A DNA stretch of 64,000 bases from Velamenicoccus sp964471325 (GCA_964471325.1 CAYYFL010000011.1:1-64000), one strand, 5' to 3'. Positions 15,257-23,556 are shown, counted from the first letter of the stretch. Made by a program: numbers and translations. The notes: generated by a model not told the origin, from the letters alone.

Positions 15257-15516
15257 AATCTAATACAGCCGTCCTGAATAATATGCTCGAGGCAATCTTT
15301 TCTTTTGAGGCTTTTTAGTCTGTCTTCTGCTTGCCGAGCTTTAGCGAATGTTTCGAATTCTTGAAAAAATTCACATTTCAAGGGCCGAAGCCCTTTTGTT
15401 GCTAAAACATATCCTGATGGATGCTGTTTTAATCGTTTTTCGATATCGGTTGTGCTTCCTACGTAGAGTTTGTTATTTTTTAAGCCACGCAGAATATAGA
15501 CAAAGCCCTTGCTCAT
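15247..15516 (-). CDS. single-domain GIY-YIG nuclease-like protein
   Basis: 89 residues that are almost only a GIY-YIG domain: FVYILRGLKNNKLYVGST (V-Y replaces G-I-Y and Y-V-G replaces Y-I-G, as in many small members), then the conserved Arg helix (EKRLKQHPSG) and ARQAEDRLKSLKRK with the catalytic Glu. The gene ends inside the tRNA-Ala: its last codons are the first bases of the tRNA and its stop is the tRNA's conserved U8-A9-G10. It lies between the intact tRNA and a spare tRNA-Ala head, which suggests it is part of a mobile unit aimed at tRNA 5' ends. Confidence 0.75.
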   Translation of the reverse strand: MSKGFVYILRGLKNNKLYVGSTTDIEKRLKQHPSGYVLATKGLRPLKCEFFQEFETFAKARQAEDRLKSLKRKDCLEHIIQDGCIRLGL

Positions 15517-15550
15517 TTATATCTTTAAAAAACAATCTTACGCCTTAAGA

Positions 15551-15632
15551 CCAGCTGTCCCGACGTTCCGCCAAAGCCGCGGAAGTCGGGATCCCGACCG
15601 AACGAAAGTGAGCGTCGGGAAGCTACGGCCCC
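15551..15632 (-). pseudogene. tRNA-Ala 5' head interrupted by two palindromic units
   Basis: The minus strand reads GGGGCCGTAGCT (15632-15621), then 63 bp, then CAGCTGG (15557-15551). Joined, these give the first 19 bases of a tRNA-Ala with one mismatch to the intact copy at 15256. The 63-bp insertion is two back-to-back palindromes, both bounded by TCCCGAC...GTCGGGA. The head stands about 25 bp after a perfect-looking promoter, where the tRNA gene would originally have started. Confidence 0.65.
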
Positions 15633-15662
15633 AATAGACTTATTGCTTAAAATGGCTTAATA

Positions 15663-15691
15663 ATCATAGTATAGACCGCCGGGGTTGTCAA
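15663..15691 (-). promoter_or_regulatory. strong sigma70-like promoter of the tRNA-Ala locus
   Basis: On the minus strand TTGACA (15691-15686), 17-bp spacer, TATGAT (15668-15663). It drives the interrupted tRNA-Ala head, the GIY-YIG ORF and the intact tRNA-Ala. Confidence 0.7.
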
Positions 15692-15725
15692 CATTTAAAG
15701 GGCGCGGCCGCGCCGTCAAATATTG

Positions 15726-15754
15726 TTGAAGGCCTTGCGGTTTTGTGTTAATAT
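15726..15754 (+). promoter_or_regulatory. sigma70-like promoter of nfo
   Basis: TTGAAG (15726-15731), 17-bp spacer, TAATAT (15749-15754), about 38 bp before the chosen nfo start. Confidence 0.5.
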
Positions 15755-15791
15755 CACCCTATTCGTTTCGAAAGGCCTCGAGAAAACCCTC

Positions 15792-16634
15792 ATGTTTTTG
15801 GGTGTCCACGTCTCTATAAGCGGGAAAATCTATGAATCTGTCGACAGGGCGGCGGGCCTGGGCTGTAGCGCCATGCAGATTTTCTCCCGGAATCCCAGGC
15901 AATGGAGGCAGCTGGAGGTTAGGGAAGAGGACGCCAGGGAATTCAGGAGAAGACGCAAGGAACAGGGCATCGGGGTTGTGGCCGTCCATGTGCCCTATCT
16001 TATAAATCTTGCAACGAGTTACGGTCCTCTTTATAAAAAATCCATTGCGGCCTATATCGAAGATATGCATGAAGCCGCTCTTTTGGGCGCCGAGTATCTC
16101 GTGACCCATATGGGCAGCTATAAGAACAGCACGCTTCCCCGCGGGCTCAGGGCGTTTGTTGCGGCCGTCAACGAGATCTTTAAGGAAACTAAGGATTTGA
16201 GCGTCAAACTGCTTTTGGAGAACACGGCCGGTTCCGGGTCGTGGCTTGGGGCGACGTTTGACCATCATCGCAGGATCTTCGGGCACGTCAAAGACAGCCA
16301 CCGGCTGGGAGTTTGCCTGGATACGGCGCACGCCTTTGAGGCGGGATTCGATATCCGCAAGCCCCAGGTCGTGGATATGCTCTTGGCCCATATCGAAGAG
16401 AGGACGCGCAAGGGCGCCATCCGCGTCGTCCATTTCAATGATTCGATGACGGCCCATGCGTCTCACCACGACAGGCATCAGCATATCGGAAAGGGCTTGA
16501 TCGGCGCCGCCGCCCTGAAATACATCGTCAACCATCCCGTGCTGCGCGAAGCGGCTTTTATCCTTGAGACGCCGAAGGAAACGCCGCGCTCGGACGCCAT
16601 GAACATGAAACGGCTCAAGGCGATGGTCGCATGA
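15792..16634 (+). CDS. nfo: endonuclease IV (AP endonuclease)
   Basis: 280 residues, a TIM-barrel AP endonuclease that cuts 5' of abasic sites in base-excision repair. The trinuclear zinc ligands are in the family motifs HVPYLINLA, VTHMGSY, LLLENTAGSG, LDTAHAFEAGFD, VVHFNDS, DRHQHIGKG and ILETP. The start at 15792 matches the usual beginning (MFLGVHVSISGKIYESVDRA); the longer frame adds 23 residues upstream that overlap the promoter. leuS follows after 36 bp on the same strand. Confidence 0.95.
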   Translation: MFLGVHVSISGKIYESVDRAAGLGCSAMQIFSRNPRQWRQLEVREEDAREFRRRRKEQGIGVVAVHVPYLINLATSYGPLYKKSIAAYIEDMHEAALLGAEYLVTHMGSYKNSTLPRGLRAFVAAVNEIFKETKDLSVKLLLENTAGSGSWLGATFDHHRRIFGHVKDSHRLGVCLDTAHAFEAGFDIRKPQVVDMLLAHIEERTRKGAIRVVHFNDSMTAHASHHDRHQHIGKGLIGAAALKYIVNHPVLREAAFILETPKETPRSDAMNMKRLKAMVA

Positions 16635-16670
16635 TGTCGTCCTGGAACGGAAACTGCAAGTCATAAAACC

Positions 16671-19118
16671 ATGGATTATCATTTTAAAGATCTGGAAAGC
16701 AAGTGGCAGAAGATCTGGGCCGGGGAAAAACTCTACCGGGCCGTCCCGGACAAGGGCAGGCCGAAATATTACGTCCTGGAGATGTTTCCTTATCCGTCGG
16801 GCCGCATCCATATGGGGCACGTGCGCAATTATACCATCGGCGACGTCGTGGCCCGCTACAAGATCCTGCAGGGTTTTCAGGTATTGCATCCTATGGGATT
16901 CGACGCCTTCGGCCAGCCCGCCGAGAACGCCGCCATCAAGCACCAGTCGGACCCCGAGACCTGGACGCTCAAATGTATCGACTGGATGAAGCAGGAGCTC
17001 CTGCGTATGGGGTTTTCGTATGACTGGGAGAGGGAGGTCTCTACCTGCTTGCCGGAATATTACCGGTGGAACCAATGGATCTTTTTGAAGATGTTGGAAC
17101 GCGGCCTGGCGTATAAAAAGGCCTCCAGCGTCAACTGGTGCCCCAGTTGCGAGACGACCCTGGCCAACGAAGAGGTCGTCAATGGCGGCTGCTGGCGCTG
17201 CCATACGCCTGTTGTCGAGAAAGAGCTGGAGCAGTGGTATCTCAAGATCACCGCCTACAGCGATCGTCTCTTGGACGACCTGGGCGGGCTGGAGAACTGG
17301 CCGGAACGCGTGATCGCGATGCAGAAGAACTGGATCGGCAAGAGCTACGGCGTCGAGATATTTTTCAAACTGGAGAACGGCGAAACATTAAGGGTTTTCA
17401 CGACGCGGCCGGACACGATTTTCGGCGCGACCTACGTCGTCCTGGCCCCGGAACATCCTTTTGTGAAAAAGCTTATTTCGGGAAAACCGCAGGAACAGGA
17501 AGTCTTGCGGTTTATCGACCGCGTCGCCAAAGAAACCAAGCTGGCGCGGGTCGCCGAGGACGTTAAAAAAGAGGGATGCTTTACGGGCGTGTATGCCGTC
17601 AATCCCGTCAACGGAGAGAAGGTCCCCGTTTGGGTCGCGGACTATGTCCTGATGGAATACGGCACAGGCGCCATCATGGCTGTGCCGACGCACGACCAGA
17701 GGGATTTTCTGTTTGCCAAAGAGCACGGCCTGCCTATGCGCATCGTGATCCAGCCCAAAGATCAGCCGCTGGCTGTGGAGACGATGCAGGAGGCTTTTGA
17801 GGCCGAAGGCATCATGGTCAATTCCGGCGCCTTTAACGGCCAGGGCAGCAATGACGCCAAGAAGAAGATCGCCTGCTGGATGGAAGATAAGATGATGGGC
17901 AAGATCGCCGTCCACTGGCGGCTGCGCGACTGGCTCATCTCGCGCCAGCGTTACTGGGGGACGCCCATCCCCGTCATTTATTGCGCGTCTTGCGGTATTG
18001 TCGGCGTGCCGGAAAAAGACCTGCCGGTCGTCTTGCCCAGGAACGTGACATTCACCGGAGAAGGCGGGAGCCCGCTGGCAAAGGTCAAGGAATTCGTCGA
18101 GACAGAGTGTCCCAAATGCGGCAAGCCGGCCCGACGGGAGACGGACACGATGGCGACGTTCATCGATTCGTCGTGGTATTTTTTAAGATTTTGCTCGCCT
18201 CAATGTGCGTCGGCGCCCTTTGACAAAGAGGAAGCCGCTTATTGGATGCCCGTCGACCAGTATATCGGCGGCATTGAACACGCCGTTCTGCATCTTTTGT
18301 ACTCCCGTTTTTATACGAAATTTTTGGCGGATCTGGGGCTGGTCGCTGTGCGTGAGCCGTTCCGGCGTCTCCTGACGCAGGGCATGGTGCTTAAGGAAGG
18401 CGAGGTCATGTCCAAGTCCAGGGGCAACATCGTCGATCCCGACGAGATCATCAAGAATTACGGCGCCGATACTTTAAGACTCTTTGTTCTTTTTGCGGCC
18501 CCGCCCGAGGCGGAACTCGACTGGAATGACAAGGGCATGGACGGCGCCTGGCGGTTTTTGAACCGCGTCTGGCGTCTGGCCGACGGCCTCGGCGCAGGGG
18601 CCGGCGGCAGCCGCATGTCGTCTCAAGGCCTGGACGCTGTCACCAAAAAGATGCACCAGACGATCAGAAAGGTCACCTCCGATATGGAGGGCGGGTTTAA
18701 GTTCAATACCGCCATCTCCAGCATTATGGAATTGGTCAACGAGCTCTACAAGCTTACAGAGGACGAGCAGCGCTCGAGTGTTGCGGCGGAGGCCGTCCGA
18801 GCCATTGTGATCCTTTTGGCGCCCTTTGTGCCCCATATCTGCGAGGAGATGTGGCGGATGCTGGGGAACAAGACAAGCGTTTTTAGGGCGTCATGGCCGT
18901 CTTTTGATCCGTCGCTTCTGGTCGAGGAAGAAGCGACTTACGTTGTCCAGGTCAACGGCAAGGTGCGCTCCAAACTTTTGTTGAGCGTTGACGCCGGAGA
19001 GGAAGAGGTCAGGAAAGCGGCCCTGGCTGATCCGAAGGTCAAGGAATGGACGGCCTCCAAAGATATCCGCAAGGTGATCGTGGTGCCCCAAAAGCTTGTC
19101 AGTATCGTCGTGTCATGA
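16671..19118 (+). CDS. leuS: leucyl-tRNA synthetase
   Basis: 815 residues, bacterial-type class I synthetase. The HIGH motif reads HMGH near residue 46 (GRIHMGHVRNYTIGD), zinc-type Cys pairs follow (WCPSC...CWRC), the CP1 editing domain carries TTRPDTIFGATY, and KMSKS reads VMSKS near 578. The C-terminal anticodon-binding and tail domains are complete (VQVNGKVRSKL). It charges tRNA-Leu. The stop overlaps the next start (ATGA), beginning a tightly packed cluster. Confidence 0.97.
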   Translation: MDYHFKDLESKWQKIWAGEKLYRAVPDKGRPKYYVLEMFPYPSGRIHMGHVRNYTIGDVVARYKILQGFQVLHPMGFDAFGQPAENAAIKHQSDPETWTLKCIDWMKQELLRMGFSYDWEREVSTCLPEYYRWNQWIFLKMLERGLAYKKASSVNWCPSCETTLANEEVVNGGCWRCHTPVVEKELEQWYLKITAYSDRLLDDLGGLENWPERVIAMQKNWIGKSYGVEIFFKLENGETLRVFTTRPDTIFGATYVVLAPEHPFVKKLISGKPQEQEVLRFIDRVAKETKLARVAEDVKKEGCFTGVYAVNPVNGEKVPVWVADYVLMEYGTGAIMAVPTHDQRDFLFAKEHGLPMRIVIQPKDQPLAVETMQEAFEAEGIMVNSGAFNGQGSNDAKKKIACWMEDKMMGKIAVHWRLRDWLISRQRYWGTPIPVIYCASCGIVGVPEKDLPVVLPRNVTFTGEGGSPLAKVKEFVETECPKCGKPARRETDTMATFIDSSWYFLRFCSPQCASAPFDKEEAAYWMPVDQYIGGIEHAVLHLLYSRFYTKFLADLGLVAVREPFRRLLTQGMVLKEGEVMSKSRGNIVDPDEIIKNYGADTLRLFVLFAAPPEAELDWNDKGMDGAWRFLNRVWRLADGLGAGAGGSRMSSQGLDAVTKKMHQTIRKVTSDMEGGFKFNTAISSIMELVNELYKLTEDEQRSSVAAEAVRAIVILLAPFVPHICEEMWRMLGNKTSVFRASWPSFDPSLLVEEEATYVVQVNGKVRSKLLLSVDAGEEEVRKAALADPKVKEWTASKDIRKVIVVPQKLVSIVVS

Positions 19119-19453
19119 TTTCATTGACTTCCCAGGAACGGAAGGTCCTTATTTTTTTGTGTGTCATTTTGAGCGCGGGGCTTTTTTGGGCGCACGGCCG
19201 CAAGGCCTTTGGCTGCAACAGGAGCGCCGTCGAGGTTTACGCAGATACGCAGGCGCCCCGTGTTGTGGACCTTAACCGGGCCACCATGGCGGAGCTGGTG
19301 GCGGTGCCCGGCATCGGCGAGAAGACTGCGCAGGAGATTTTGCGGGTCCGTTCGCTTAAAGGCCGTTTTAACTCGGTCGAGGAACTCAATCTTTTGAAGG
19401 GGATCGGCGACAAAAAAGTCGCCGGTTTTAAGAAATACTTGTTTGTCAGATAA
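19115..19453 (+). CDS. ComEA-like helix-hairpin-helix protein
   Basis: 112 residues. An N-terminal membrane anchor (about 10-28) precedes a double helix-hairpin-helix DNA-binding domain (VDLNRATMAELVAVPGIGEKTAQEIL and ELNLLKGIGDKKVAGFKKY). ComEA proteins bind incoming DNA outside the inner membrane in natural transformation, and a ComEC-type channel is encoded three genes downstream. ATG overlaps the leuS stop. Confidence 0.85.
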   Translation: MISLTSQERKVLIFLCVILSAGLFWAHGRKAFGCNRSAVEVYADTQAPRVVDLNRATMAELVAVPGIGEKTAQEILRVRSLKGRFNSVEELNLLKGIGDKKVAGFKKYLFVR

Positions 19454-19515
19454 AATTAAGCTATCGGCAGCCGTTGGTTTCTGGTTTAAGGCCGGCGGTC
19501 GGAAAGGGGCTTCGT

Positions 19516-20136
19516 ATGTTATTTTTCATCGTTAAGGGCGGGATTGTGATGGTCCCGATCATCCTGGCCAGCATTGTCGGCGCCGGGATCATCATCGACA
19601 GGTTTATTGTCATCCGGCGTGTCCATCGGCTGGACATGCAGAAATTCTCCGGGGAAGTCTTGGATCTCGTCGACAAGGGCAAATACAGGGAGGCCCTTGC
19701 TATCTGCGGCCAAATGAAAGATTATCCCCTGGCGGCCATGTATGCGGCGGCCATTGAAAACCGGCTCCTGTCCCGTCTGGAACTTGAGAAGCTCCTGGAG
19801 CGCATGGGCAATCATGCGGTCAAGACACTGGAGAAGAGGTTGGGAGGCCTGGTGTCTGTCGTGGGGATATCGCCTCTTATGGGTTTTCTGGGGACAATCA
19901 CGGGCCTTATTCGCGCCTTCATGGCCTGGGAGAAGGCCGGCAACGACGTGACGGTCAGCGCGCTTGCCGGAGGGATTTACGAGGCCATGATCACGACCGC
20001 CGCCGGGCTCATCGTCGCGATCCCGTATTACCTGTGTTACAATTATTTTATCAGCCGCATCAAATATTTTTCCCATGAGCTCGACGACTATTGCTCGCAG
20101 CTCCTGGAACTTCTGACAAGAGGGAAAGTCCTGTGA
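19516..20136 (+). CDS. exbB: MotA/TolQ/ExbB proton-channel family protein
   Basis: 206 residues with three membrane segments (about 8-28, 112-132 and 157-180) and the family-typical long cytoplasmic loop. The ExbB pattern GLVSVVGISPLMGFLGTITGLIRAF is clear. With ExbD it uses the proton gradient to drive an outer-membrane or envelope process. The start at 19516 follows GGAAAGGGG; the longer frame is less likely. No TonB or TolA is nearby, so the partner is unknown. Confidence 0.88.
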   Translation: MLFFIVKGGIVMVPIILASIVGAGIIIDRFIVIRRVHRLDMQKFSGEVLDLVDKGKYREALAICGQMKDYPLAAMYAAAIENRLLSRLELEKLLERMGNHAVKTLEKRLGGLVSVVGISPLMGFLGTITGLIRAFMAWEKAGNDVTVSALAGGIYEAMITTAAGLIVAIPYYLCYNYFISRIKYFSHELDDYCSQLLELLTRGKVL

Positions 20137-20558
20137 AGATCGCGCCGACCAGGAAATACATGTTTAACCTCGAGTCCGTCGCCATGACGGACATCGTCTT
20201 GAATATGTTTATCTTTTTCTTCATTTCGTTCAGCCTTCTTTATACCTTCAATCCGACGAAGGACAAGGTGATCAAGGTCAATTTGCCTTCGGCCAAACAC
20301 GTCATGAATCCCGGTTCTTCCGGCGGATATGTCACGATCGTCCTTTCCGGCGAAGGCCCGTTGTATCTCGAAGGCGAGGTCGTGACGTATAAGGAGTTGG
20401 AAGACCGCCTCATGCAAAAGAAGGCGGCCGAACCCGGCATGACGGTCATTATTCAGGTCGATCGCCTGGCGCCGTTCAAGAATGTCGTGCGCGTCCTGGA
20501 TGTTTTGAACGGTCTGGGGATCGAACGGCTGCGCATCGCAGCCCAGCAGGAAAAGTAG
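20133..20558 (+). CDS. exbD: ExbD/TolR-family protein
   Basis: 141 residues starting at GTG 20133, which overlaps the exbB stop (GTGA). One membrane segment (about 20-40) contains the essential Asp (AMTDIVLNMFIFFFI), followed by a periplasmic domain that ends with the usual DxxxPFxxVVxVLDVLNxLGI-like stretch (VDRLAPFKNVVRVLDVLNGL). It is the stator partner of the preceding channel protein. Confidence 0.88.
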   Translation: MKIAPTRKYMFNLESVAMTDIVLNMFIFFFISFSLLYTFNPTKDKVIKVNLPSAKHVMNPGSSGGYVTIVLSGEGPLYLEGEVVTYKELEDRLMQKKAAEPGMTVIIQVDRLAPFKNVVRVLDVLNGLGIERLRIAAQQEK

Positions 20559-20616
20559 CTCTCCCGCACGCACCTCTTGTTCGACAAGGTCCTTTCCCGC
20601 AAGCGCTTTCCCAGGG

Positions 20617-22149
20617 ATGGTTATGGAAGAGCGCCGTTTCATGTATGCGCCCCCGGTCGTGGTTTTTACCCTCTGTTACGTCTCCGGTATTCTTTTGGCC
20701 GCCGGCTTGCATGCGGTGCCGGATTATTTCCCGGTTTTTCTTTTGTTCGCCTTGACGGCTTGCTGTTTGACGGTCCGGCGGCCGAAAGGGTTTATTTGCT
20801 GCGCGGCCGGCTGCGTCGTTCTTTTCGGCATGTATGCTTTCAGCGTCAGGGCCATACCTTCAAAGGATATCGTTGCTGTCTGGACGGGGTTTTGCGAGGT
20901 CCGCGGAGTTGTCGTCACAGATGACGACTCGTCGAAAAACTTTTCTCTGAAGGTCCAAGAGTTTTGTCGGGAAGGCCGTTGCCGCCGTGCCGGCGGCCGC
21001 GTGCGTGTGCGCGTCAAAAAGGCCTTGCAGTCGCAAGTCTCCGGCATCTCGGAGAAAGACCATCCTCTTTTTTACGGCGACCGGGTGGCGTGCCGCGGCC
21101 GCCTGTCCCCGATGAGTTCTTTGAGCAGGGTTTTTCGGGCCCAAGGAGACGATGCGGTTCTTTGGCTGCAGGCGCCTGTGACGCGCCTGGGATGGAGTAA
21201 GGCTGCGGCGCATGCCCGCGGGGTGTTTTTTGCCCGGCAGTATTTTTCCAGGCGCATCCGCCTTTTTCATTCGGGCGAGGCGGCGCGAGTTTTGGAAGGC
21301 ATCCTTTTGGGCAAGAGGGCGGAATTCCCGGAGGTGCTGCGCCAGGATGCCGTCAGGGCAGGGACATGGCATATTTTTGTCGTCAGCGGATCGCACGTCG
21401 GGATCATTGCTTTCGGCGTGATGGTCCTTTTGAAAATATTCCGGCTTAAAGGGCGAGTCAGGGCGGGGGCGACGGTTCTTGTTCTCTCGGCCTATTGCCT
21501 TCTCACCGGAGCTTCGGCCCCTGTTGCGCGCGCCACCGTCATGTCTTGCGCGTTTATCTTTTGTCTTGTCGTCGAGCGCAATCCATTGTTTTTGAATGCG
21601 CTGTGTTTGAGCGGATTAGCCATTCTTTTGTTTGATCCTCTTCAATTGTTTTCCAGAGGATTCCAGCTGTCTTTTTTGAGCGTGTTTTTTATTTTTTGGG
21701 TGTATCCCCTTGTGGATCCGGCCGTCTTATTTGAAAAATATCTGTCCCACCCGCCGTTGTTGAGCCGTTGGGGCCGTCGGCTGGCCGCAGGAGGGGCGGT
21801 GTCCTTTTGCGCATGGCTGGGAACGGCGCCCTTGATCGCCTATGCCTTCGGCAACCTGTCTTTGATCGGCTTGGTCGCCAATATGGTCGTTATACCTCTC
21901 TCGGGGCTTGTGATGGCGGCCGGTTTTTCCTTCCTTTGCTTTTGTTGGTTTGCGCCTTTGGCGCGATATCTGGCTCTTGCCAATAATCTTTTGGTTTTTG
22001 TCTTTCTCTGGGTCAACAGGTTTTTTGCCGGCATGCGCGGGATGTTCTTCTGCGGATTTTTCCTGCCGCGGCCGGCTGTCATAGGTATCTATCTGCTTAT
22101 TCTCCTGATAGTTGTGATCTTAAAAAAGAGGAAACGAATCCTCTCTTGA
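20617..22149 (+). CDS. comEC: ComEC/Rec2 family DNA-uptake channel (no lactamase domain)
   Basis: 510 residues. An N-terminal soluble OB-type region (about 75-190, DUF4131-like) lies between membrane segments, followed by the polytopic competence domain with WHIFVVSGSHVGIIAFG and LTGASAPVARATVM. Unlike the long ComEC form it ends after the membrane part and has no metallo-beta-lactamase domain, a known shorter variant. It should form the inner-membrane pore for DNA uptake with the ComEA-like protein. ATG 20641 is an alternative start. Confidence 0.87.
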   Translation: MVMEERRFMYAPPVVVFTLCYVSGILLAAGLHAVPDYFPVFLLFALTACCLTVRRPKGFICCAAGCVVLFGMYAFSVRAIPSKDIVAVWTGFCEVRGVVVTDDDSSKNFSLKVQEFCREGRCRRAGGRVRVRVKKALQSQVSGISEKDHPLFYGDRVACRGRLSPMSSLSRVFRAQGDDAVLWLQAPVTRLGWSKAAAHARGVFFARQYFSRRIRLFHSGEAARVLEGILLGKRAEFPEVLRQDAVRAGTWHIFVVSGSHVGIIAFGVMVLLKIFRLKGRVRAGATVLVLSAYCLLTGASAPVARATVMSCAFIFCLVVERNPLFLNALCLSGLAILLFDPLQLFSRGFQLSFLSVFFIFWVYPLVDPAVLFEKYLSHPPLLSRWGRRLAAGGAVSFCAWLGTAPLIAYAFGNLSLIGLVANMVVIPLSGLVMAAGFSFLCFCWFAPLARYLALANNLLVFVFLWVNRFFAGMRGMFFCGFFLPRPAVIGIYLLILLIVVILKKRKRILS

Positions 22150-22174
22150 GTTTAAAAAAAAGTTTTGCTATAAT
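22146..22174 (+). promoter_or_regulatory. promoter of the tRNA-Thr locus
   Basis: TTGAGT (22146-22151), 17-bp spacer, TATAAT (22169-22174), overlapping the comEC stop. It faces the first tRNA-Thr head copy at 22219 and then the tRNA-Thr 5' half at 22418. Confidence 0.6.
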
Positions 22175-22205
22175 CAGACATTCCTAAGGTGTTCCGTCGT
22201 TGAAC

Positions 22206-22405
22206 AAATAGATTTCATGCCGATGTAGTGGTTCGACGCGCTGCGCTTGCTCACCACGGGTCGGACCATCCTGAGCAAGTGAGCCTTTTGACAGGTTCAA
22301 GGGTCCTAAAGGGCGAACGCGTCGAAGACTCATCCTTATTATGCAGAAATTTATAGCAATATAGCTTCCCGACGCTCACTTGCGTTCGGTCGGGACAGTT
22401 GGTTA
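22206..22405 (+). repeat. tRNA head copies interrupted by palindromic elements
   Basis: Two spare tRNA starts precede the tRNA-Thr. The first (GCCGATGTAG, 22219-22228, with the same upstream AATAGATTT) is broken by a 100-bp palindromic element with arms TTCGACGCG/CGCGTCGAA. The second reads ATAGCT (to 22366), then a 29-bp palindrome (22367-22395, TCCCGACGCTC...GTCGGGA), then CAGTTGGTTA; without the palindrome this is a normal tRNA D-arm. The 29-bp unit matches the one in the tRNA-Ala head at 28 of 29 positions. Confidence 0.65.
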
Positions 22406-22417
22406 AAATAGATTTAT

Positions 22418-22458
22418 GCCGATGTAGCTCAGCTGGTAGAGCAGCGCTTTCGTAAAGC
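22418..22458 (+). pseudogene. 5' half of tRNA-Thr (CGU), cut by prophage integration
   Basis: The 5' acceptor strand GCCGATG, U8-A9, D-arm GCTC/GAGC and anticodon stem-loop GCTTT-CGT-AAAGC are present, giving anticodon CGU. After 22458 the sequence no longer fits a tRNA; the last two anticodon-stem pairs, the T-arm and the 3' acceptor are missing. The 3' half should lie beyond the right window edge. Confidence 0.8.
22446..22458 (+). other. left attachment site core (attL) of the prophage
   Basis: GCTTTCGTAAAGC is a perfect dyad around the CGT anticodon. It is the last tRNA-like sequence before phage DNA and lies 87 bp from the integrase stop. Tyrosine integrases commonly use anticodon-loop dyads as cores. 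The exact right edge needs the attR sequence. Confidence 0.6.
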
Positions 22459-22460
22459 AA

Positions 22461-22498
22461 AGGCCGCAGATAATTTTTTCTGCGACCTCTTTATTTTT
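22461..22498 (-). terminator. hairpin terminator after the integrase gene
   Basis: Arms AGGCCGCAGA/TCTGCGACCT with one mismatch, flanked by A-rich and T-rich runs, located between attL and the integrase stop. It probably ends the leftward transcript and also blocks read-through from the tRNA-Thr promoter. Confidence 0.6.
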
Positions 22499-22544
22499 CA
22501 ATAGGTTACGGCGATTGCTTGATTTTGATGTGCTAAAAATTGTG

Positions 22545-23555
22545 CTAAAAATCGAGTTTTTTAATCTCGTCCTGTTGGTGGTCTCTTAGCAGATGCGCAT
22601 AAATCATCGTTGTCGTTACGGACGAATGGCCAAGCCATTTTGAGACCGTGGCGATCGGTACGCCGGCCATGAGCGCATGGCTGGCAAAGGTATGCCGCAA
22701 AGAATACCAGTTTGTGTCCAAAAGCCCAGCCTCTTTTCTAATTCTCCGGAAGATACGTTTATAATTTGTCATATCAAAGCAGCGGCCCGATTTTTGGTGT
22801 AGTGGTAGCAGGATTTTTTTGAGCTTGCCATGCAGAGGAATGCTTCGATTCTCTTTGTCTTTTGCGGTAAATCCAGTTTTATTCCGGATGCGGATCGTGT
22901 TGTGAGCAAAATCGATATTCTCCCAATCGAGTGTGAAGATTTCTTTCGGTCGGAATCCTGTGTAGATCCCGGTGGCGATTACAGGGTAAAGGGTAGGCCT
23001 GCCATCGCAATAAATCTTTTCATCCTGGGCGACTTCCAGCATCCGATGGATCTCATCGACAGTCAGGAACCGAACATCCTTTTGTGGGATGCGGTATTTT
23101 TTGATATGCGCGGCTTGGTTTTCGAATAGATAGCGGTTTTTGACGCAATAGTTCAGCCATGTCTTGAGATTCTGGATGATCGTATTGATGGTGTAGAGGC
23201 TTAGTTTATCTTCAATGCAGTGGTTCAGGTAGTTTTTGATCTGCTGTGTGGTGATCTGGCTGAATGTGAGGACCCGGGCCCAGTCGAGGAAGTCCTTAAT
23301 TTTTTTATACTGATCGTCGTTCGTCTTTTGAGCGCGGGCGTGGCGGAAGTCTTTTTTGTACTGATCGAGGACAGGGAGGCAAAGGGCCTTTTTGTCGGGC
23401 AGAATGCTTTTGCCCTCGATGAGTTCTTTATCTTTTTGGGCCTTGAGGTAGATGGCTGTCGAACGGTCGCGAGTCTTTAGGCTCTCACGGTACGTCCGGC
23501 CGTTCTCCCTGAATTGGCGCCAGTAAATCCCATTCCGTCGGTATAGTGAAGACAT
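22545..23555 (-). CDS. int: tyrosine integrase
   Basis: 336 residues. An N-terminal arm-type binding region (SLYRRNGIYWRQFRENGRTYRESLKT), a SAM-like core-binding domain (about 60-160), and the catalytic domain with Arg in TGFRPKEIFTLDW, SLRHTFASHALMAG and GHSSVTTTMIYAH (the nucleophile is the Tyr of IYAH). The start at 23555 is chosen because typical phage integrases begin with this region; the longest frame adds 17 residues that overlap the upstream gene. It integrates and excises the phage at tRNA-Thr. Confidence 0.93.
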   Translation of the reverse strand: MSSLYRRNGIYWRQFRENGRTYRESLKTRDRSTAIYLKAQKDKELIEGKSILPDKKALCLPVLDQYKKDFRHARAQKTNDDQYKKIKDFLDWARVLTFSQITTQQIKNYLNHCIEDKLSLYTINTIIQNLKTWLNYCVKNRYLFENQAAHIKKYRIPQKDVRFLTVDEIHRMLEVAQDEKIYCDGRPTLYPVIATGIYTGFRPKEIFTLDWENIDFAHNTIRIRNKTGFTAKDKENRSIPLHGKLKKILLPLHQKSGRCFDMTNYKRIFRRIRKEAGLLDTNWYSLRHTFASHALMAGVPIATVSKWLGHSSVTTTMIYAHLLRDHQQDEIKKLDF

Positions 23556-23556
23556 G

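Noticed and set aside
15759..17204. A 481-codon open frame antisense to nfo and leuS
   Set aside because: Both sense genes are highly conserved and complete, so this is a shadow.
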